DNA of 64,000 nt from Amycolatopsis jiangsuensis (GCF_014204865.1 NZ_JACHMG010000001.1:6536501-6600500); one strand, 5' to 3'. Positions 47,025 through 56,829 are shown, counted from the stretch's first letter. Translations and numbers: made by a program. The notes: a model not told the origin generated them from the letters alone.

Positions 47025-47341
47025 GCACCGAGGACGCACCCGAAGCCAAGATGCGGTGCGAGGACGCCCTTGCCGAGATCTACCTGCTGCTGGACCGCGA
47101 GTGCAGTCCGCAGCGGGACGCGGAGCTGCGGCGGCATATCGACGACTGCCCGCCGTGCCTCGAGGAGTACGGGATCGACGAGCAGCTCAAGCATCTGCTC
47201 GCCCGCAAGTGCGGCGGGGACCACGCGCCCGCGGACCTGAAGAGCCGGCTGCGGGCCTCGATCCGGCAGACCGTGGCCACCCAGGGCGGTGTCACGGTGG
47301 AGCGCACCGAGATCACCGTCGAGCAGCGCACCGGCGAGTAG
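47021..47341 (+). CDS. rsrA: Zinc-binding anti-sigma factor RsrA/RshA
   Basis: A 106-residue ZAS-family redox-sensitive anti-sigma factor that binds SigR and releases it on disulfide formation. Zinc ligands H39-x3-C43-x2-C46 ([15 protein letters not shown]) plus an N-terminal Cys13 in [11 protein letters not shown]; extra Cys28 and Cys64. Acidic N-terminus and short helical core match RsrA length. The ATG overlaps the sigR stop by 4 bp, ensuring stoichiometric synthesis. A terminator follows. Confidence 0.95.
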   Translation: MSTEDAPEAKMRCEDALAEIYLLLDRECSPQRDAELRRHIDDCPPCLEEYGIDEQLKHLLARKCGGDHAPADLKSRLRASIRQTVATQGGVTVERTEITVEQRTGE

Positions 47342-47358
47342 CCACCCCGGACCGACGA

Positions 47359-47390
47359 ACGGCCCCCGTACCGAGTGGTGCGGGGGCCGT
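47359..47390. terminator. Bidirectional hairpin between rsrA and bL37 gene
   Basis: ACGGCCCCCG and CGGGGGCCGT pair perfectly, extended by ACC/GGT around GAGT. It sits between the stops of convergent genes and can serve both strands. Confidence 0.85.
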
Positions 47391-47409
47391 GCCGTGTCCG
47401 GGCGCGAAC

Positions 47410-47484
47410 TCAGGCGTTGGGCTTCTTGCCGTGGTTGGCGCCGTTCTTCTTGCGGTCGCGACGCTTGCGGGCGCGCTTCGACAT
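47410..47484 (-). CDS. 50S ribosomal protein bL37
   Basis: A 24-residue extremely basic peptide: MSKRARKRRDRKKNGA, then NHGKKPNA. It matches the short actinobacteria-specific large-subunit protein bL37 first seen in mycobacterial ribosome structures, which has the same K-R-x-R-K-R-D-R-K core and NHGK-PNA ending. ATG with GGAGAG five bases upstream. Standing between rsrA and pdtaS, it is easily missed by gene finders because of its size. Confidence 0.88.
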   Translation of the reverse strand: MSKRARKRRDRKKNGANHGKKPNA

Positions 47485-47635
47485 GCTTCTCTCCTCGGTG
47501 TGCGCGGCCTGGCCCGGACGCACTGGCCGGGCTCGGGTCAACCGCTCCAGTGTGGCATGCGGTCGCGGGCTGGGCGGCGGCACCCGGGTGCTGCGCCGTA
47601 GGCTCGAATGGGCACGAGCCGAACAGGAGGCCGGG

Positions 47636-47680
47636 ATGACCGATCGCAGCAGCGAGCTCGCCGCGGGGAGGGACTGCTAA
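47636..47680 (+). CDS. 14-residue leader peptide before pdtaS
   Basis: ATG with AGGAGG at 47625-47630 (5-bp spacing) opens MTDRSSELAAGRDC and stops with TAA at 47678-47680, 2 bp before the GTG of pdtaS. The pdtaS ribosome site GGGGAGGG lies inside this small frame, so its translation would directly affect kinase expression. Expression of the peptide is not shown; an unused frame behind a chance ribosome site is possible. Confidence 0.5.
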   Translation: MTDRSSELAAGRDC

Positions 47681-47682
47681 CC

Positions 47683-49203
47683 GTGTCCACGCTCTCCGAT
47701 CTGCTCGCCGAGAACACCGACCTGCCCGGCGAGGCGGCCGACCACCTGCAGACCGTCGTCGCGGAGTGGCAGCTGCTCGCCGACCTCTCGTTCGCCGACT
47801 TCCTGCTGTGGGTCCCGGTCGCCGAGGACCTCCGCCGCGACGGCGGCGATTTCGTCTGCGTCGCGCACGCCCGGCCCACCACCGCGCCCACCGCGCATCC
47901 GGAGGACGTCGTCGGCACCCGGTTCACCGTCGAGGAGCACCCGCAGCTGGCCAAGGCCGTGCGCGAGGTGAAGATCTGCCGCGAGGAGGACCCGCACTGG
48001 TACCGCGACCTGCCGATGCGCCGCGAAGCGGTGCCGGTGAGCTTCGACGGTGAGGTGGTCGCGGTGCTCAGCCGCGAGACGAACCTCGCCGCTCCGCGCG
48101 TGCCGAGCCCGCTGGAGATCGCCTACCTCGGCAGTGCCGGCGACCTGTGCCAGATGATCGTGGACGGGACCTTCCCGCCAGGCGGTGGCAACCAGACCGA
48201 CACGCACACCAGCCCCCGCGTCGGCGACGGCCTGGTCCGGCTCGATCCGAGCGGCACCGTCGTGTTCGCCAGCCCGAACGGCCTGTCCGCCTACCACCGG
48301 ATGGGACACGAATCCGACCTGGTGGGGCAGCGGCTGGCGCCGTTGACGCGCTCGCTGATCCGGGATCCGTTCGACGCCACCGAGGTGTCGCACCGGATCC
48401 TCGAGGCGCTGGACGGCAAACCGTCCACCCGCACCGAGGCCGATTCCAAGCGCGGCGCCGTGGTGCTGTTCCGCGCGCTGCCGCTGCGCCCGGCGGGACA
48501 GGCCGCGGGTGCGCTGGTGCTGGTCCGCGACGTCACCGAGGTCAAGCGCCGGGACCGCGCGCTGCTGTCCAAGGACGCCACGATCCGCGAGATCCACCAC
48601 CGGGTGAAGAACAATCTGCAGACCGTGGCCGCGCTGCTGCGGCTGCAGTCCCGGCGCACCACGAGCGAGGAGGCGCGGCTGGCGCTGGGTGAATCGGTGC
48701 GGCGGGTGTCCTCGATCGCGATGGTGCACGAGGCGTTGTCCATCTCCGTGGACGAGCGGGTCGATCTGGACAAGCTGCTGGACAACGTGCTGCCCATGGT
48801 CGGCGAGGTGGCCACCGCGGAATCGCAGGTCGGGCTCACCCGCAAGGGCTCGTTCGGGGTCGTGGTCGCGGAGATCGCGACGCCGCTGGTGATGGTGCTG
48901 GCCGAACTCGTGCAGAACGCCATCGAGCACGCCTTCCCGCAGGGCCGGCCGGGCAAGGTGGAGCTGATCGTGGAACGGTCCGCGCGCCGGCTGGACGTGC
49001 TCATCCGGGACAACGGCCGGGGCCTGCCGTCCGGATTCTCGCTGGAACGCAGCGACGGACTGGGGCTGCAGATCGTGCGCACGCTGGTGGAATCGGAACT
49101 GCGTGGATCGCTGTCCCTGCGCAAGATCCGCACCGACGAAACCGGCAGCCGGGTTCCCGGTACCGAAGCGGCGCTGCGGATTCCGTTGTCCCGGCGGCTC
49201 TGA
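47683..49203 (+). CDS. pdtaS: Sensor histidine kinase PdtaS
   Basis: A 506-residue soluble histidine kinase of the PdtaS-PdtaR system, whose response regulator acts as an RNA-binding antiterminator. N-terminal GAF-like domain (VAEWQLLADLSFADFLLWVP; HPQLAKAVREVKICREEDPH), a PAS domain (RLDPSGTVVFASPNGLSAYH), then HisKA_2 with phospho-acceptor His in IREIHHRVKNNLQTVAALLR and an HATPase domain (MVLAELVQNAIEHAFPQGRP; LIRDNGRGLPSGF; GLGLQIVRTLV). The GTG start after GGGGAGGGACTGCTAACC; an upstream ATG (47608) in frame is less likely. Matches Rv3220c in place. The pdtaR gene is not in the window. Confidence 0.95.
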   Translation: MSTLSDLLAENTDLPGEAADHLQTVVAEWQLLADLSFADFLLWVPVAEDLRRDGGDFVCVAHARPTTAPTAHPEDVVGTRFTVEEHPQLAKAVREVKICREEDPHWYRDLPMRREAVPVSFDGEVVAVLSRETNLAAPRVPSPLEIAYLGSAGDLCQMIVDGTFPPGGGNQTDTHTSPRVGDGLVRLDPSGTVVFASPNGLSAYHRMGHESDLVGQRLAPLTRSLIRDPFDATEVSHRILEALDGKPSTRTEADSKRGAVVLFRALPLRPAGQAAGALVLVRDVTEVKRRDRALLSKDATIREIHHRVKNNLQTVAALLRLQSRRTTSEEARLALGESVRRVSSIAMVHEALSISVDERVDLDKLLDNVLPMVGEVATAESQVGLTRKGSFGVVVAEIATPLVMVLAELVQNAIEHAFPQGRPGKVELIVERSARRLDVLIRDNGRGLPSGFSLERSDGLGLQIVRTLVESELRGSLSLRKIRTDETGSRVPGTEAALRIPLSRRL

Positions 49204-49313
49204 TTCCCGCGGTGTCCGAAGTGGACTGACTCGGCCGGGCACAGCGCGCTCCCGGGCTGCTGTGTCTCGGACCGCTTGACCTCGGACTGCTTGCTCAGTG
49301 CGAACACGACGAA

Positions 49314-49341
49314 GGGCCGGTACCAAAGGTGGTACCGGCCC
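49314..49341 (+). terminator. Hairpin terminator after pdtaS
   Basis: Twelve-base perfect arms GGGCCGGTACCA and TGGTACCGGCCC around AAGG, 110 bp after the pdtaS stop. No T-tract. Confidence 0.8.
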
Positions 49342-49664
49342 ATTCGACGCGATCATCAACGGACTCGAGCCGCGGGAGGACTTCGAAGGTCCGGATGAGA
49401 CGGCACCCGGGGGCAAGGCGCACCGTCTCGATTGTTAAGCTGAACTCGCAGACGTATCACCACATGCCGAGCGGGCACAGGGGTGCCCGTTCGGAAGAAC
49501 TTCCGGTGCTTCCGGTCTGCGGTTCTGGTTACTGCAGTTCTGGCTACTGTAACTCTGAATACTGCAGTTTTGGCTACTGCGATGGTGACTACTGCTGGAA
49601 TTCCGATGCAACGGGAATCCCGGATCTGCGATGTTTCCGGGTGCTACAGCTGAGCCGGGAAGGC
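49342..49664. other. Gap 3' of whiB1
   Basis: About 320 bp between the pdtaS terminator and the whiB1 stop. It contains the 15-bp array at 49530-49604 and is otherwise without recognisable features. Its local GC is clearly lower than that of the neighbouring genes. Confidence 0.5.
49530..49604. repeat. 15-bp tandem repeat, five units
   Basis: Five units beginning TACTG start at 49530, 49545, 49560, 49575 and 49590. Units 1 and 3 (TACTGCAGTTCTGGC and TACTGCAGTTTTGGC) differ at one base, and a partial GGTTCTGGT precedes. The period is five codons; on the plus strand one frame reads Tyr-Cys-x-x-x five times, but there is no credible start or ribosome site. Confidence 0.9.
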
Positions 49665-49919
49665 TCAGGCGGTGGTCCGCGTGCCGATGTGCGTACGGCG
49701 GCGCTTGAGCGCGCGTCGCTCGTCCTCGCTCATGCCGCCCCACACGCCGGCGTCCTGGCCGCTGGCCAGAGCCCAGGCCAGGCAGTCGGAAGCGACGGTG
49801 CAGCGGTGGCACACGGCCTTCGCCTCGGAGACCTGCAACAGAGCCGGACCGCTGGTTCCCACCGGGAAGAACAGCTCGGGGTCCTCGTCTCGGCAGGCCG
49901 CGTCGTGGCGCCAGTCCAT
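49665..49919 (-). CDS. whiB1: WhiB1-type iron-sulfur transcription factor
   Basis: An 84-residue Wbl protein with a nitric-oxide-sensitive [4Fe-4S] cluster, essential in mycobacteria, where it binds sigma-A region 4. Cluster ligands Cys9, Cys37, Cys40, Cys46 (DAACRDEDPELFFP; AVCHRCTVASDCLAWAL), the G[VI]WGG turn in DAGVWGGMSEDERRALKRRR, and a basic tail. ATG with AAGGAG ten bases upstream, in the conserved position; a longer reading was rejected. Matches Rv3219. A CRP-like site lies upstream. Confidence 0.97.
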   Translation of the reverse strand: MDWRHDAACRDEDPELFFPVGTSGPALLQVSEAKAVCHRCTVASDCLAWALASGQDAGVWGGMSEDERRALKRRRTHIGTRTTA

Positions 49920-49992
49920 GTTCGTGAGCTCCTTCACAGTGACGCGGGAGGGCCGCGCCACAGTCGTCATGGCGGTCGTGTTTTTGGGTGCT

Positions 49993-50008
49993 TGTGAATG
50001 CTTTCACG
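49993..50008 (-). promoter_or_regulatory. CRP-like site upstream of whiB1
   Basis: On the minus strand CGTGA-N6-TCACA, one mismatch from TGTGA-N6-TCACA, centred about 80 bp before the whiB1 ATG. The M. tuberculosis whiB1 promoter is controlled by the cAMP receptor protein Rv3676 through such sites, so the arrangement appears conserved. Confidence 0.65.
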
Positions 50009-50192
50009 AAGCACCGCGTTCGACAAGGGTTTCCGGAAGATCGGTGAGTCAGCTCACCCGGCCGAGTTATGCCTCTGACCTGCGGTTTCGGTCTGAGATG
50101 ACGCCGAGGACGGAAGCCTGGTGCGGTGAACGGAGCTTCTGCGTCGGCGAACGGCATGGGCACTTTGCCGCGGGCGATCAGTGACCGTTCGG

Positions 50193-51119
50193 CTACGCGA
50201 TTACCGTGAGTGCGTCCGGCACGCTCCGGAAGTCCACTCGCGTCCGCTGCCCGACGAGGTCTCCGTCGACCTGGAAGTGTACGGGCTGAGCTGCGTCGAT
50301 CCGGATGAGCGGCAGGTCGTCCCCGCGCACCAGCCGACGGCCGTGCTGGTCGCTGTCGGTGAGCAGAGCTTGCCGTACATGCGTGAACACGGTGGGCAAG
50401 CGCAGACCGCTCAACGCGAACAGGCCCAGACCGGTCTCGAACGAACAGCCCGCGTTGAGGCGGACCGGACGCTCGCCCAGGTAGCTCCACGGATCGGTGT
50501 TCGAGACGAACGCGGTCACCACCTCCGCCGGCTGCTGGCCGGGAACCCGCACGGTCAGCGCGGGCCGGCCCAGCGGCGGGCGGAAGTAGGAGTGCACCGC
50601 GGCCCGCAGGTACAGGCCCGAGCTGGTCTGCTTGCCGCGCCGTTTCGCGACCCGGCCGACCACGTCGGCGTCCCAGCCGAGCCCGGCGTTGAAGGTGAAC
50701 CAGTGCCCGTCGGCGAGCCCGAGCCCGATCCGCCGTCGCCGGTCGTCCTCGAGGGCGGTGAGCAGCTGGTGGGTGGCCTCGACCGGATCGGCGGGCAGTC
50801 CCAGCGCGCGGGCGAACACGTTGGCCGAGCCGCCGGGCACGACACCCAGCATCGGCACCGCGCCGGCCTCGGCGGGACGGCCGCCGCTGTCGGCGAGCAG
50901 GCCGTTGACGACCTCGTTCACCGTGCCGTCGCCGCCGTGCGCCACGACCAGGTCGATTCCGTCGCGGGCCGCCGCCCGGGCCACCGCCAGCGCGTGACCG
51001 CGGTAGTCGGTCTCCACCACGTCGAGCTTGACCTGACTGGCGAGCGCGTGCGCCAGCACGTCCCGGCCACCGGCGGTGGTCGAGGTGGCCTGGGGGTTCA
51101 CGACGAGGATGGCGCGCAC
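50193..51119 (-). CDS. Diacylglycerol/lipid kinase family protein
   Basis: A 308-residue DAGK-catalytic-domain protein (cytosolic, membrane-associating) that phosphorylates a lipid alcohol. N-terminal strand AILVVNPQATSTTAGGRDVL, the nucleotide-binding VVAHGGDGTVNEVVNGL (GGDGT), VVPGGSANVFARALGLP, and a C-terminal beta-sandwich with FNAGLGWDADVVGRVAKRRG and VHFQVDGDLVG. GTG start chosen at the first conserved residue; an upstream start at 51167 adds 16 residues. Homologue of Rv3218. The true substrate (diacylglycerol, sphingosine-like or other lipid) is not known. Confidence 0.9.
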   Translation of the reverse strand: MRAILVVNPQATSTTAGGRDVLAHALASQVKLDVVETDYRGHALAVARAAARDGIDLVVAHGGDGTVNEVVNGLLADSGGRPAEAGAVPMLGVVPGGSANVFARALGLPADPVEATHQLLTALEDDRRRRIGLGLADGHWFTFNAGLGWDADVVGRVAKRRGKQTSSGLYLRAAVHSYFRPPLGRPALTVRVPGQQPAEVVTAFVSNTDPWSYLGERPVRLNAGCSFETGLGLFALSGLRLPTVFTHVRQALLTDSDQHGRRLVRGDDLPLIRIDAAQPVHFQVDGDLVGQRTRVDFRSVPDALTVIA

Positions 51120-51442
51120 TACCGCAGAGTAGGTGCTTCCGCCCGGCGGGAGAACCTCAGGCGCCACAAGGTGACGCGAAGCTCAGCGACCGCGAGCGCC
51201 GTCCTCGGCACGGTTCCGGCGACCCTGTGGCGGGCGGTCCTCCTTTGCACACGGCGAACCTGCGCGTCGTGACAAGTGCACCCGGGCCGACCGCCCGCTC
51301 ATCGACGACACCCCGATTTTTACCTGACCGCCGCCGCGCGAAAACGGCCGACCGGGTGGCATACCATCGAAACTGCTCACGCACGGTGACTCGCGCTGGT
51401 CGGGTGCCTGTGCTCCCGCAAAGCAGGTGAAAGGCCGCGCCC

Positions 51443-51925
51443 GTGTCGCTTCCCGAGAACCCGCCGCCCACCCCGATCGAGGTACGTCTTGCCGGGGTGT
51501 TCACCGGGGTGCCCGGCCTCGGTCTGCTGGCACTGGGCGTGGTGATCCTCGTCGAAGGCCTCGGCACGCCGCCACGGCCGGGCAACAACATCTGGGCCGA
51601 GTTCGCCACCTACGCGGTGCTGGCGCTGGCGTTCCTGGCCGCATCCGCCGGTCTGGTGCTCGGCCGCACCTGGGCGCGTTCACCCGGAGTGGTTGTCGCG
51701 CTACTGCTGATCGGGGTGGGCTGGTACATCCTCGGCCCGTCCGGCCAGCCGGCCTGGGGGGCGCCGATCGGGCTGTTCGGGATCGCCGCGCTGGTGTTGT
51801 TGTTCCGCCGCCCGTCGCGGGCCTGGGCGCTGGGCATGCGCGAGGACGAGACCGAGGAAGAGGCAGCCGAACGCGGCGGCCTGGCGGGCCGTCGTGCGGA
51901 ACGGGAACACCGCGAGCGCGACTGA
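51443..51925 (+). CDS. Four-helix membrane protein (Rv3217c-like)
   Basis: A 160-residue membrane protein. GTG start; after a Pro-rich N-terminus four hydrophobic segments occur at about 19-38, 55-74, 80-97 and 105-122 (GVPGLGLLALGVVILVEGLG; ATYAVLALAFLAASAGLVLG; PGVVVALLLIGVGWYILGPS; APIGLFGIAALVLLF), then an acidic-basic C-terminus RAWALGMREDETEEEAAERG. Position matches the membrane protein next to the DAGK-like gene in mycobacteria. No functional motif. Confidence 0.8.
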   Translation: MSLPENPPPTPIEVRLAGVFTGVPGLGLLALGVVILVEGLGTPPRPGNNIWAEFATYAVLALAFLAASAGLVLGRTWARSPGVVVALLLIGVGWYILGPSGQPAWGAPIGLFGIAALVLLFRRPSRAWALGMREDETEEEAAERGGLAGRRAEREHRERD

Positions 51926-51960
51926 CTCGCGGTTCCCGCTTCGCTGAAGGGACGTGGCGC

Positions 51961-52443
51961 TCAGGAGTCCTTGGCGAGAGCGCGGAGCGGGTCGTCGGTG
52001 AGGCGGTAGACGGTCCAGCCATCCTGCGGGAGGGCGCCCAGCGCGCGGTAGAAGCCGATGGCCGGGTTCCAGTTCAGCACCGACCACTCCAGGCGCTGGT
52101 AGCCCCGTGTCACGCATTCTTCGGCCAGCGCCGCCAGCAGGGCCCTGCCGAGACCGGTGCCGCGGAGCTCGTCGCGGACGAAGAGGTCTTCCAGATGGAT
52201 GCCGTGCGTACCGCGCCAGGTGGAGAAGTTCAGGAACCACAGGGCGAATCCGCCGATTGCACCGTCCACTTCGGCCACATGGCCGAAGAGTGCGGGAGAC
52301 GGCGAGAACAGTGCGGTGTGCAGGTGCGGCGCCGTGAGCAGGCATTGCTCCGGCGCTCGTTCGTAGTCGGCCAGCGCGTGCACCAGCTCGACGACCGCCT
52401 CGACGTCGTCCGGACGGATCCGCCGGACGCGCGGATCGGGCAT
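51961..52443 (-). CDS. GNAT-family N-acetyltransferase
   Basis: A 160-residue single-domain acetyltransferase. Motif A carries the acetyl-CoA loop in LEDLFVRDELRGTGLGRALL (R-G-x-G-x-G/A-type), followed by WSVLNWNPAIGFYRALGALP as motif B. The whole sequence resembles the spermidine/diamine acetyltransferase-like subgroup (YERAPEQCLLTAPHLHTALF). Matches the acetyltransferase beside the mutase-like gene in mycobacteria. Its ATG begins one base after the stop of the upstream gene, so the two are co-transcribed. Confidence 0.9.
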   Translation of the reverse strand: MPDPRVRRIRPDDVEAVVELVHALADYERAPEQCLLTAPHLHTALFSPSPALFGHVAEVDGAIGGFALWFLNFSTWRGTHGIHLEDLFVRDELRGTGLGRALLAALAEECVTRGYQRLEWSVLNWNPAIGFYRALGALPQDGWTVYRLTDDPLRALAKDS

Positions 52444-52444
52444 C

Positions 52445-53035
52445 TCAGCCTTCCAGCGCGGGCAGCAGGTTCAGGTGCTCGATCTGCGGTTCGCCGCGTT
52501 CGTCGCCGAGTACCGCGAGGCCGGCCGGGTCGAGTCCGAAGTGGACACCGGCGTTCGCGGGCAGGCCGACCCAGCGGGCCACCAGCACGCGGCTGAAGTG
52601 GCCGTGGCCGACCAGGACCACGTCACCGTGCTCGATCTCACGGCGGGCGGCGTCGAGCAGTTTGTCCGCGCGGGCGCCGACGTGCTGGGCGCTTTCCCCG
52701 CCGGGCATCGGATGCGTCCACACGGTCCAGCCCGGCACCTGCTCGCGGATGGCCGTGGTGGTCACGCCTTCGTAGTCGCCGTAGTCCCATTCGGCCAGGT
52801 CCTCGGTGACCTCGTCGACGAGCAGGCCGGCCAGCTCCGCGGTGCGCACCGCACGCGCCCGCGGGCTGGACAGCACCAGTTTCGGCCCGCCGAGCAGCGT
52901 GCGGAGGGTGCCGCCCGCGGCGCGCGCCTGCTCCTCGCCCGCCGCGGTGAGCGGGATGTCGGTGCGGCCGGTGTGCCTGCCGTTCACCGACCATTCGGTC
53001 TGACCGTGCCGGAGAATGAAGAGCTGATGTCCCAC
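52445..53035 (-). CDS. Histidine phosphatase-superfamily protein (phosphoglycerate-mutase-like)
   Basis: A 196-residue histidine phosphatase. Catalytic LRHGQTEWSVNGRHTGRTDI with phosphorylated His10, acid/base Glu in LAEWDYGDYEG, and second His in VVLVGHGHFSRVLVARW. This matches Rv3214 (annotated gpm2 but shown to be an acid phosphatase), so a cofactor-dependent mutase activity should not be assumed. GTG start; the GNAT gene follows 1 bp after its stop. Confidence 0.92.
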   Translation of the reverse strand: MGHQLFILRHGQTEWSVNGRHTGRTDIPLTAAGEEQARAAGGTLRTLLGGPKLVLSSPRARAVRTAELAGLLVDEVTEDLAEWDYGDYEGVTTTAIREQVPGWTVWTHPMPGGESAQHVGARADKLLDAARREIEHGDVVLVGHGHFSRVLVARWVGLPANAGVHFGLDPAGLAVLGDERGEPQIEHLNLLPALEG

Positions 53036-53121
53036 GCGCCCGAATATAGCCCCGCCCGGGTTTGCCGGCCGGTCGGGCGATGTGCTTCCCTACTCACGAG
53101 TAACAAGATGGGAGGTGCCGC

Positions 53122-53595
53122 ATGGCGTCGTTCTCGACCTACCCGCTGTGGCGTGGCCTGGTCGGCAAACCCGGTGGCAATCGGCTGTTCTCGGCCGCGA
53201 TGTGCCTTCGGGTGCCCTACTTCGGCACCGTGCTGCCCACGGTCCGCGAACTGCGGCCGGGACACTGTTCGGTGACCGCGCCGAAGTGGTGGGGTGTGCA
53301 CAACCACATCGGCACCTTCCACGCGATCGCCGCGTGCAACCTCGCCGAGATCGCCATGGGCATGCTGGCCGAGGCCACCGTCCCGGCGTCGCACCGATGG
53401 CTGCCCAAGGGCATGGAAGTGAGGTATCTCGCGAAAGCGGAAAGCGGCTTGCGCGCGGTCGCCGAACTGCCGGAGATCCCGTCCTTCGGCGAAGAGGGAG
53501 CCGACCTCCCGGTGCCGGTGCGCATCCTCGACGCCCGTGGCACGACGGTGGTCACCGCCACGATCACCGTCTGGGTCACGCCTCGCAAGCGCTAG
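53122..53595 (+). CDS. Hotdog-fold (DUF4442-type) protein
   Basis: A 157-residue hotdog-fold protein resembling the PaaI/YiiD-like thioesterases. PKWWGVHNHIGTFHAIAACN carries the conserved H-N-H-x-G-T-x-H pattern, followed by LAEIAMGMLAEATVPASHRW and LPKGMEVRYLAKAESGLRAV. ATG with GGGAGGTG nine bases upstream. Thioester hydrolysis is plausible, with no substrate evident. A long repeat array follows the stop. Confidence 0.85.
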   Translation: MASFSTYPLWRGLVGKPGGNRLFSAAMCLRVPYFGTVLPTVRELRPGHCSVTAPKWWGVHNHIGTFHAIAACNLAEIAMGMLAEATVPASHRWLPKGMEVRYLAKAESGLRAVAELPEIPSFGEEGADLPVPVRILDARGTTVVTATITVWVTPRKR

Positions 53596-53606
53596 CGTGA
53601 CAAGGG

Positions 53607-53935
53607 TTTCCGCGTGGCGCCAGGTGCTGGGCGGCGACGATTTTCGCGTGGTGACAGGTGCTGCGCGGCGACGATTTTCGCGTGGTGACAGGTGCTGCGC
53701 GGCGACGGTCTTCGCGTGGCGACAGGTGCTGCTGCGGCGACGGTTTCCGCGTGGTGACAGGTGCTGCTGCGGCGACGGTTTCCGCGTGGTGACAGGTGCT
53801 GGGCGGCAGCGGTTTCCGCGTGGTGACAGGTGCTGGGCGGCAGCAGTTTCCGCGCGGTGCCAGAGTGCTCCTGCGGCAACGTTCCCGCGGGGTACCAGCG
53901 CTCGTCAAGCAACGCTTCCGCCGGGGAGCTGTGCA
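53607..53935. repeat. 34/35-bp tandem repeat array, about nine units
   Basis: Units beginning TTTYCGCG start at 53607, 53641, 53675, 53709, 53744, 53779, 53813, 53847 and about 53881, with a tenth more degenerate. The consensus is TTTCCGCGTGGTGACAGGTG followed by CTGGGCGGCGACGG or similar. The central units (53641-53846) differ by only a few bases. There are no unique spacers, so this is not a CRISPR array. Confidence 0.93.
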
Positions 53936-53946
53936 AATGTCCGTGA

Positions 53947-55842
<1,896 letters not shown>

Positions 55843-55846
55843 CCGC

Positions 55847-56455
55847 TCAGCGGTGTGCCGACCGGAGCTTCTCGTAGTAGGCGGTGCAGTCCGCATAGGA
55901 CGGCAGCAGACCCTGGTCGCGTGCCTCGGCCAGGGTCGGCGCCGCACGGTCCTTTTCGGACACGACCGGCGTCAGCTCCGCCGGCCACGGCAAGTCGAGT
56001 GCCGGGTCGAGCGGGTTGATGCCGTGTTCACCGGACGGGTTGTACGGCTCCGAGCAGAGGTAGGCCATCACGGTGTCGTCTTCCAGTGCCACGAAGGCGT
56101 GCCCGAGGCCTTCGGCGACGTAGACGGCGTTGAACTCACGCGCGTCGAGGCGGACCGAATCCCAGCGTCCGAACGTGGCGGAGCCGACCCGCAGATCCAC
56201 CACCACGTCCAGCAGCGCGCCGGCCGCGCAGTAGATGTACTTGGCCTGACCGGGTGGCGTGTCGGCGAAGTGCACGCCGCGGATGACCCCGCGGCGGGAG
56301 ACGCTGTGGTTGGTCTGTCCGATCCGCAGCGGGTGTCCGGTCGCGCGGACCAGCGCCTCCTCCTGGAACGGCGCGACGAACAGTCCGCGCTCGTCCGGGA
56401 AGACGCGGGGGGTGAACGCGTAGGCGTCGGCGATTTCGAGGGGGCGGAAATCCAT
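55847..56455 (-). CDS. rmlC: dTDP-4-dehydrorhamnose 3,5-epimerase family protein
   Basis: A 202-residue cupin epimerase acting on dTDP-4-keto-6-deoxy-glucose for deoxysugar synthesis. DAYAFTPRVFPDERGLFVAP, then QTNHSVSRRGVIRGVHFADT with the active-site His, PPGQAKYIYCAAGALLDVVV, and the Tyr-bearing VYVAEGLGHAFVALEDDTVM. No rmlA, rmlB or rmlD lies nearby, so it may serve rhamnose linkers of the cell wall together with distant genes, or a specialised sugar. Convergent with choA, 4 bp between stops. Confidence 0.92.
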   Translation of the reverse strand: MDFRPLEIADAYAFTPRVFPDERGLFVAPFQEEALVRATGHPLRIGQTNHSVSRRGVIRGVHFADTPPGQAKYIYCAAGALLDVVVDLRVGSATFGRWDSVRLDAREFNAVYVAEGLGHAFVALEDDTVMAYLCSEPYNPSGEHGINPLDPALDLPWPAELTPVVSEKDRAAPTLAEARDQGLLPSYADCTAYYEKLRSAHR

Positions 56456-56829
56456 GACCTCACCTTATCGAGTGCTTTCCGCCACACGGCGGCCGCGGTC
56501 CGGCGGGACTGAATCGGTTCCGTAGTCCGGCAATCGACGTTCCGAAACCGGACGGACGTCTTGGGAATAGGGGTTTCCGGGGAAAAGCCGCGGAATCTGT
56601 GATGTGAACCGCACCGAGGGGTCGGGACGGTGGCGGCGCCTGTCATGATTGACCGACCGCAGCGTCCGCGGCCGCTCGCCTACACGGATCGGACGGCCGA
56701 CGCGACGCCTCGCCGACAGGCCGGCGCTACCGCGCTGGGCTGCCGTCCGGAGGACTAGTTCCACCGGGGACGGGTGCGCCTTCGCCCGTGCCGGGTGGTC
56801 CCCCGCTCGCAGTCCCAGGAGTATCCGTC
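56456..56829. other. Gap between rmlC and malic enzyme gene
   Basis: The 374-bp divergent region has no gene. The distal 180 bp before the malic enzyme are GC-rich and could form several hairpins, including ACGGGTGCG-CCTT-CGCCCGT around 56770, but no known riboswitch motif was recognised. A ribosome site AGGAG precedes the ATG. Confidence 0.5.

Noticed and set aside
49329..49997. 222-codon plus-strand gene containing the Tyr-Cys repeats
   Set aside because: It runs through the pdtaS terminator and antisense to whiB1; composition after the repeats is shadow-like.
53607..53935. CRISPR array
   Set aside because: Repeats are head-to-tail without unique spacers, and no cas gene is nearby.
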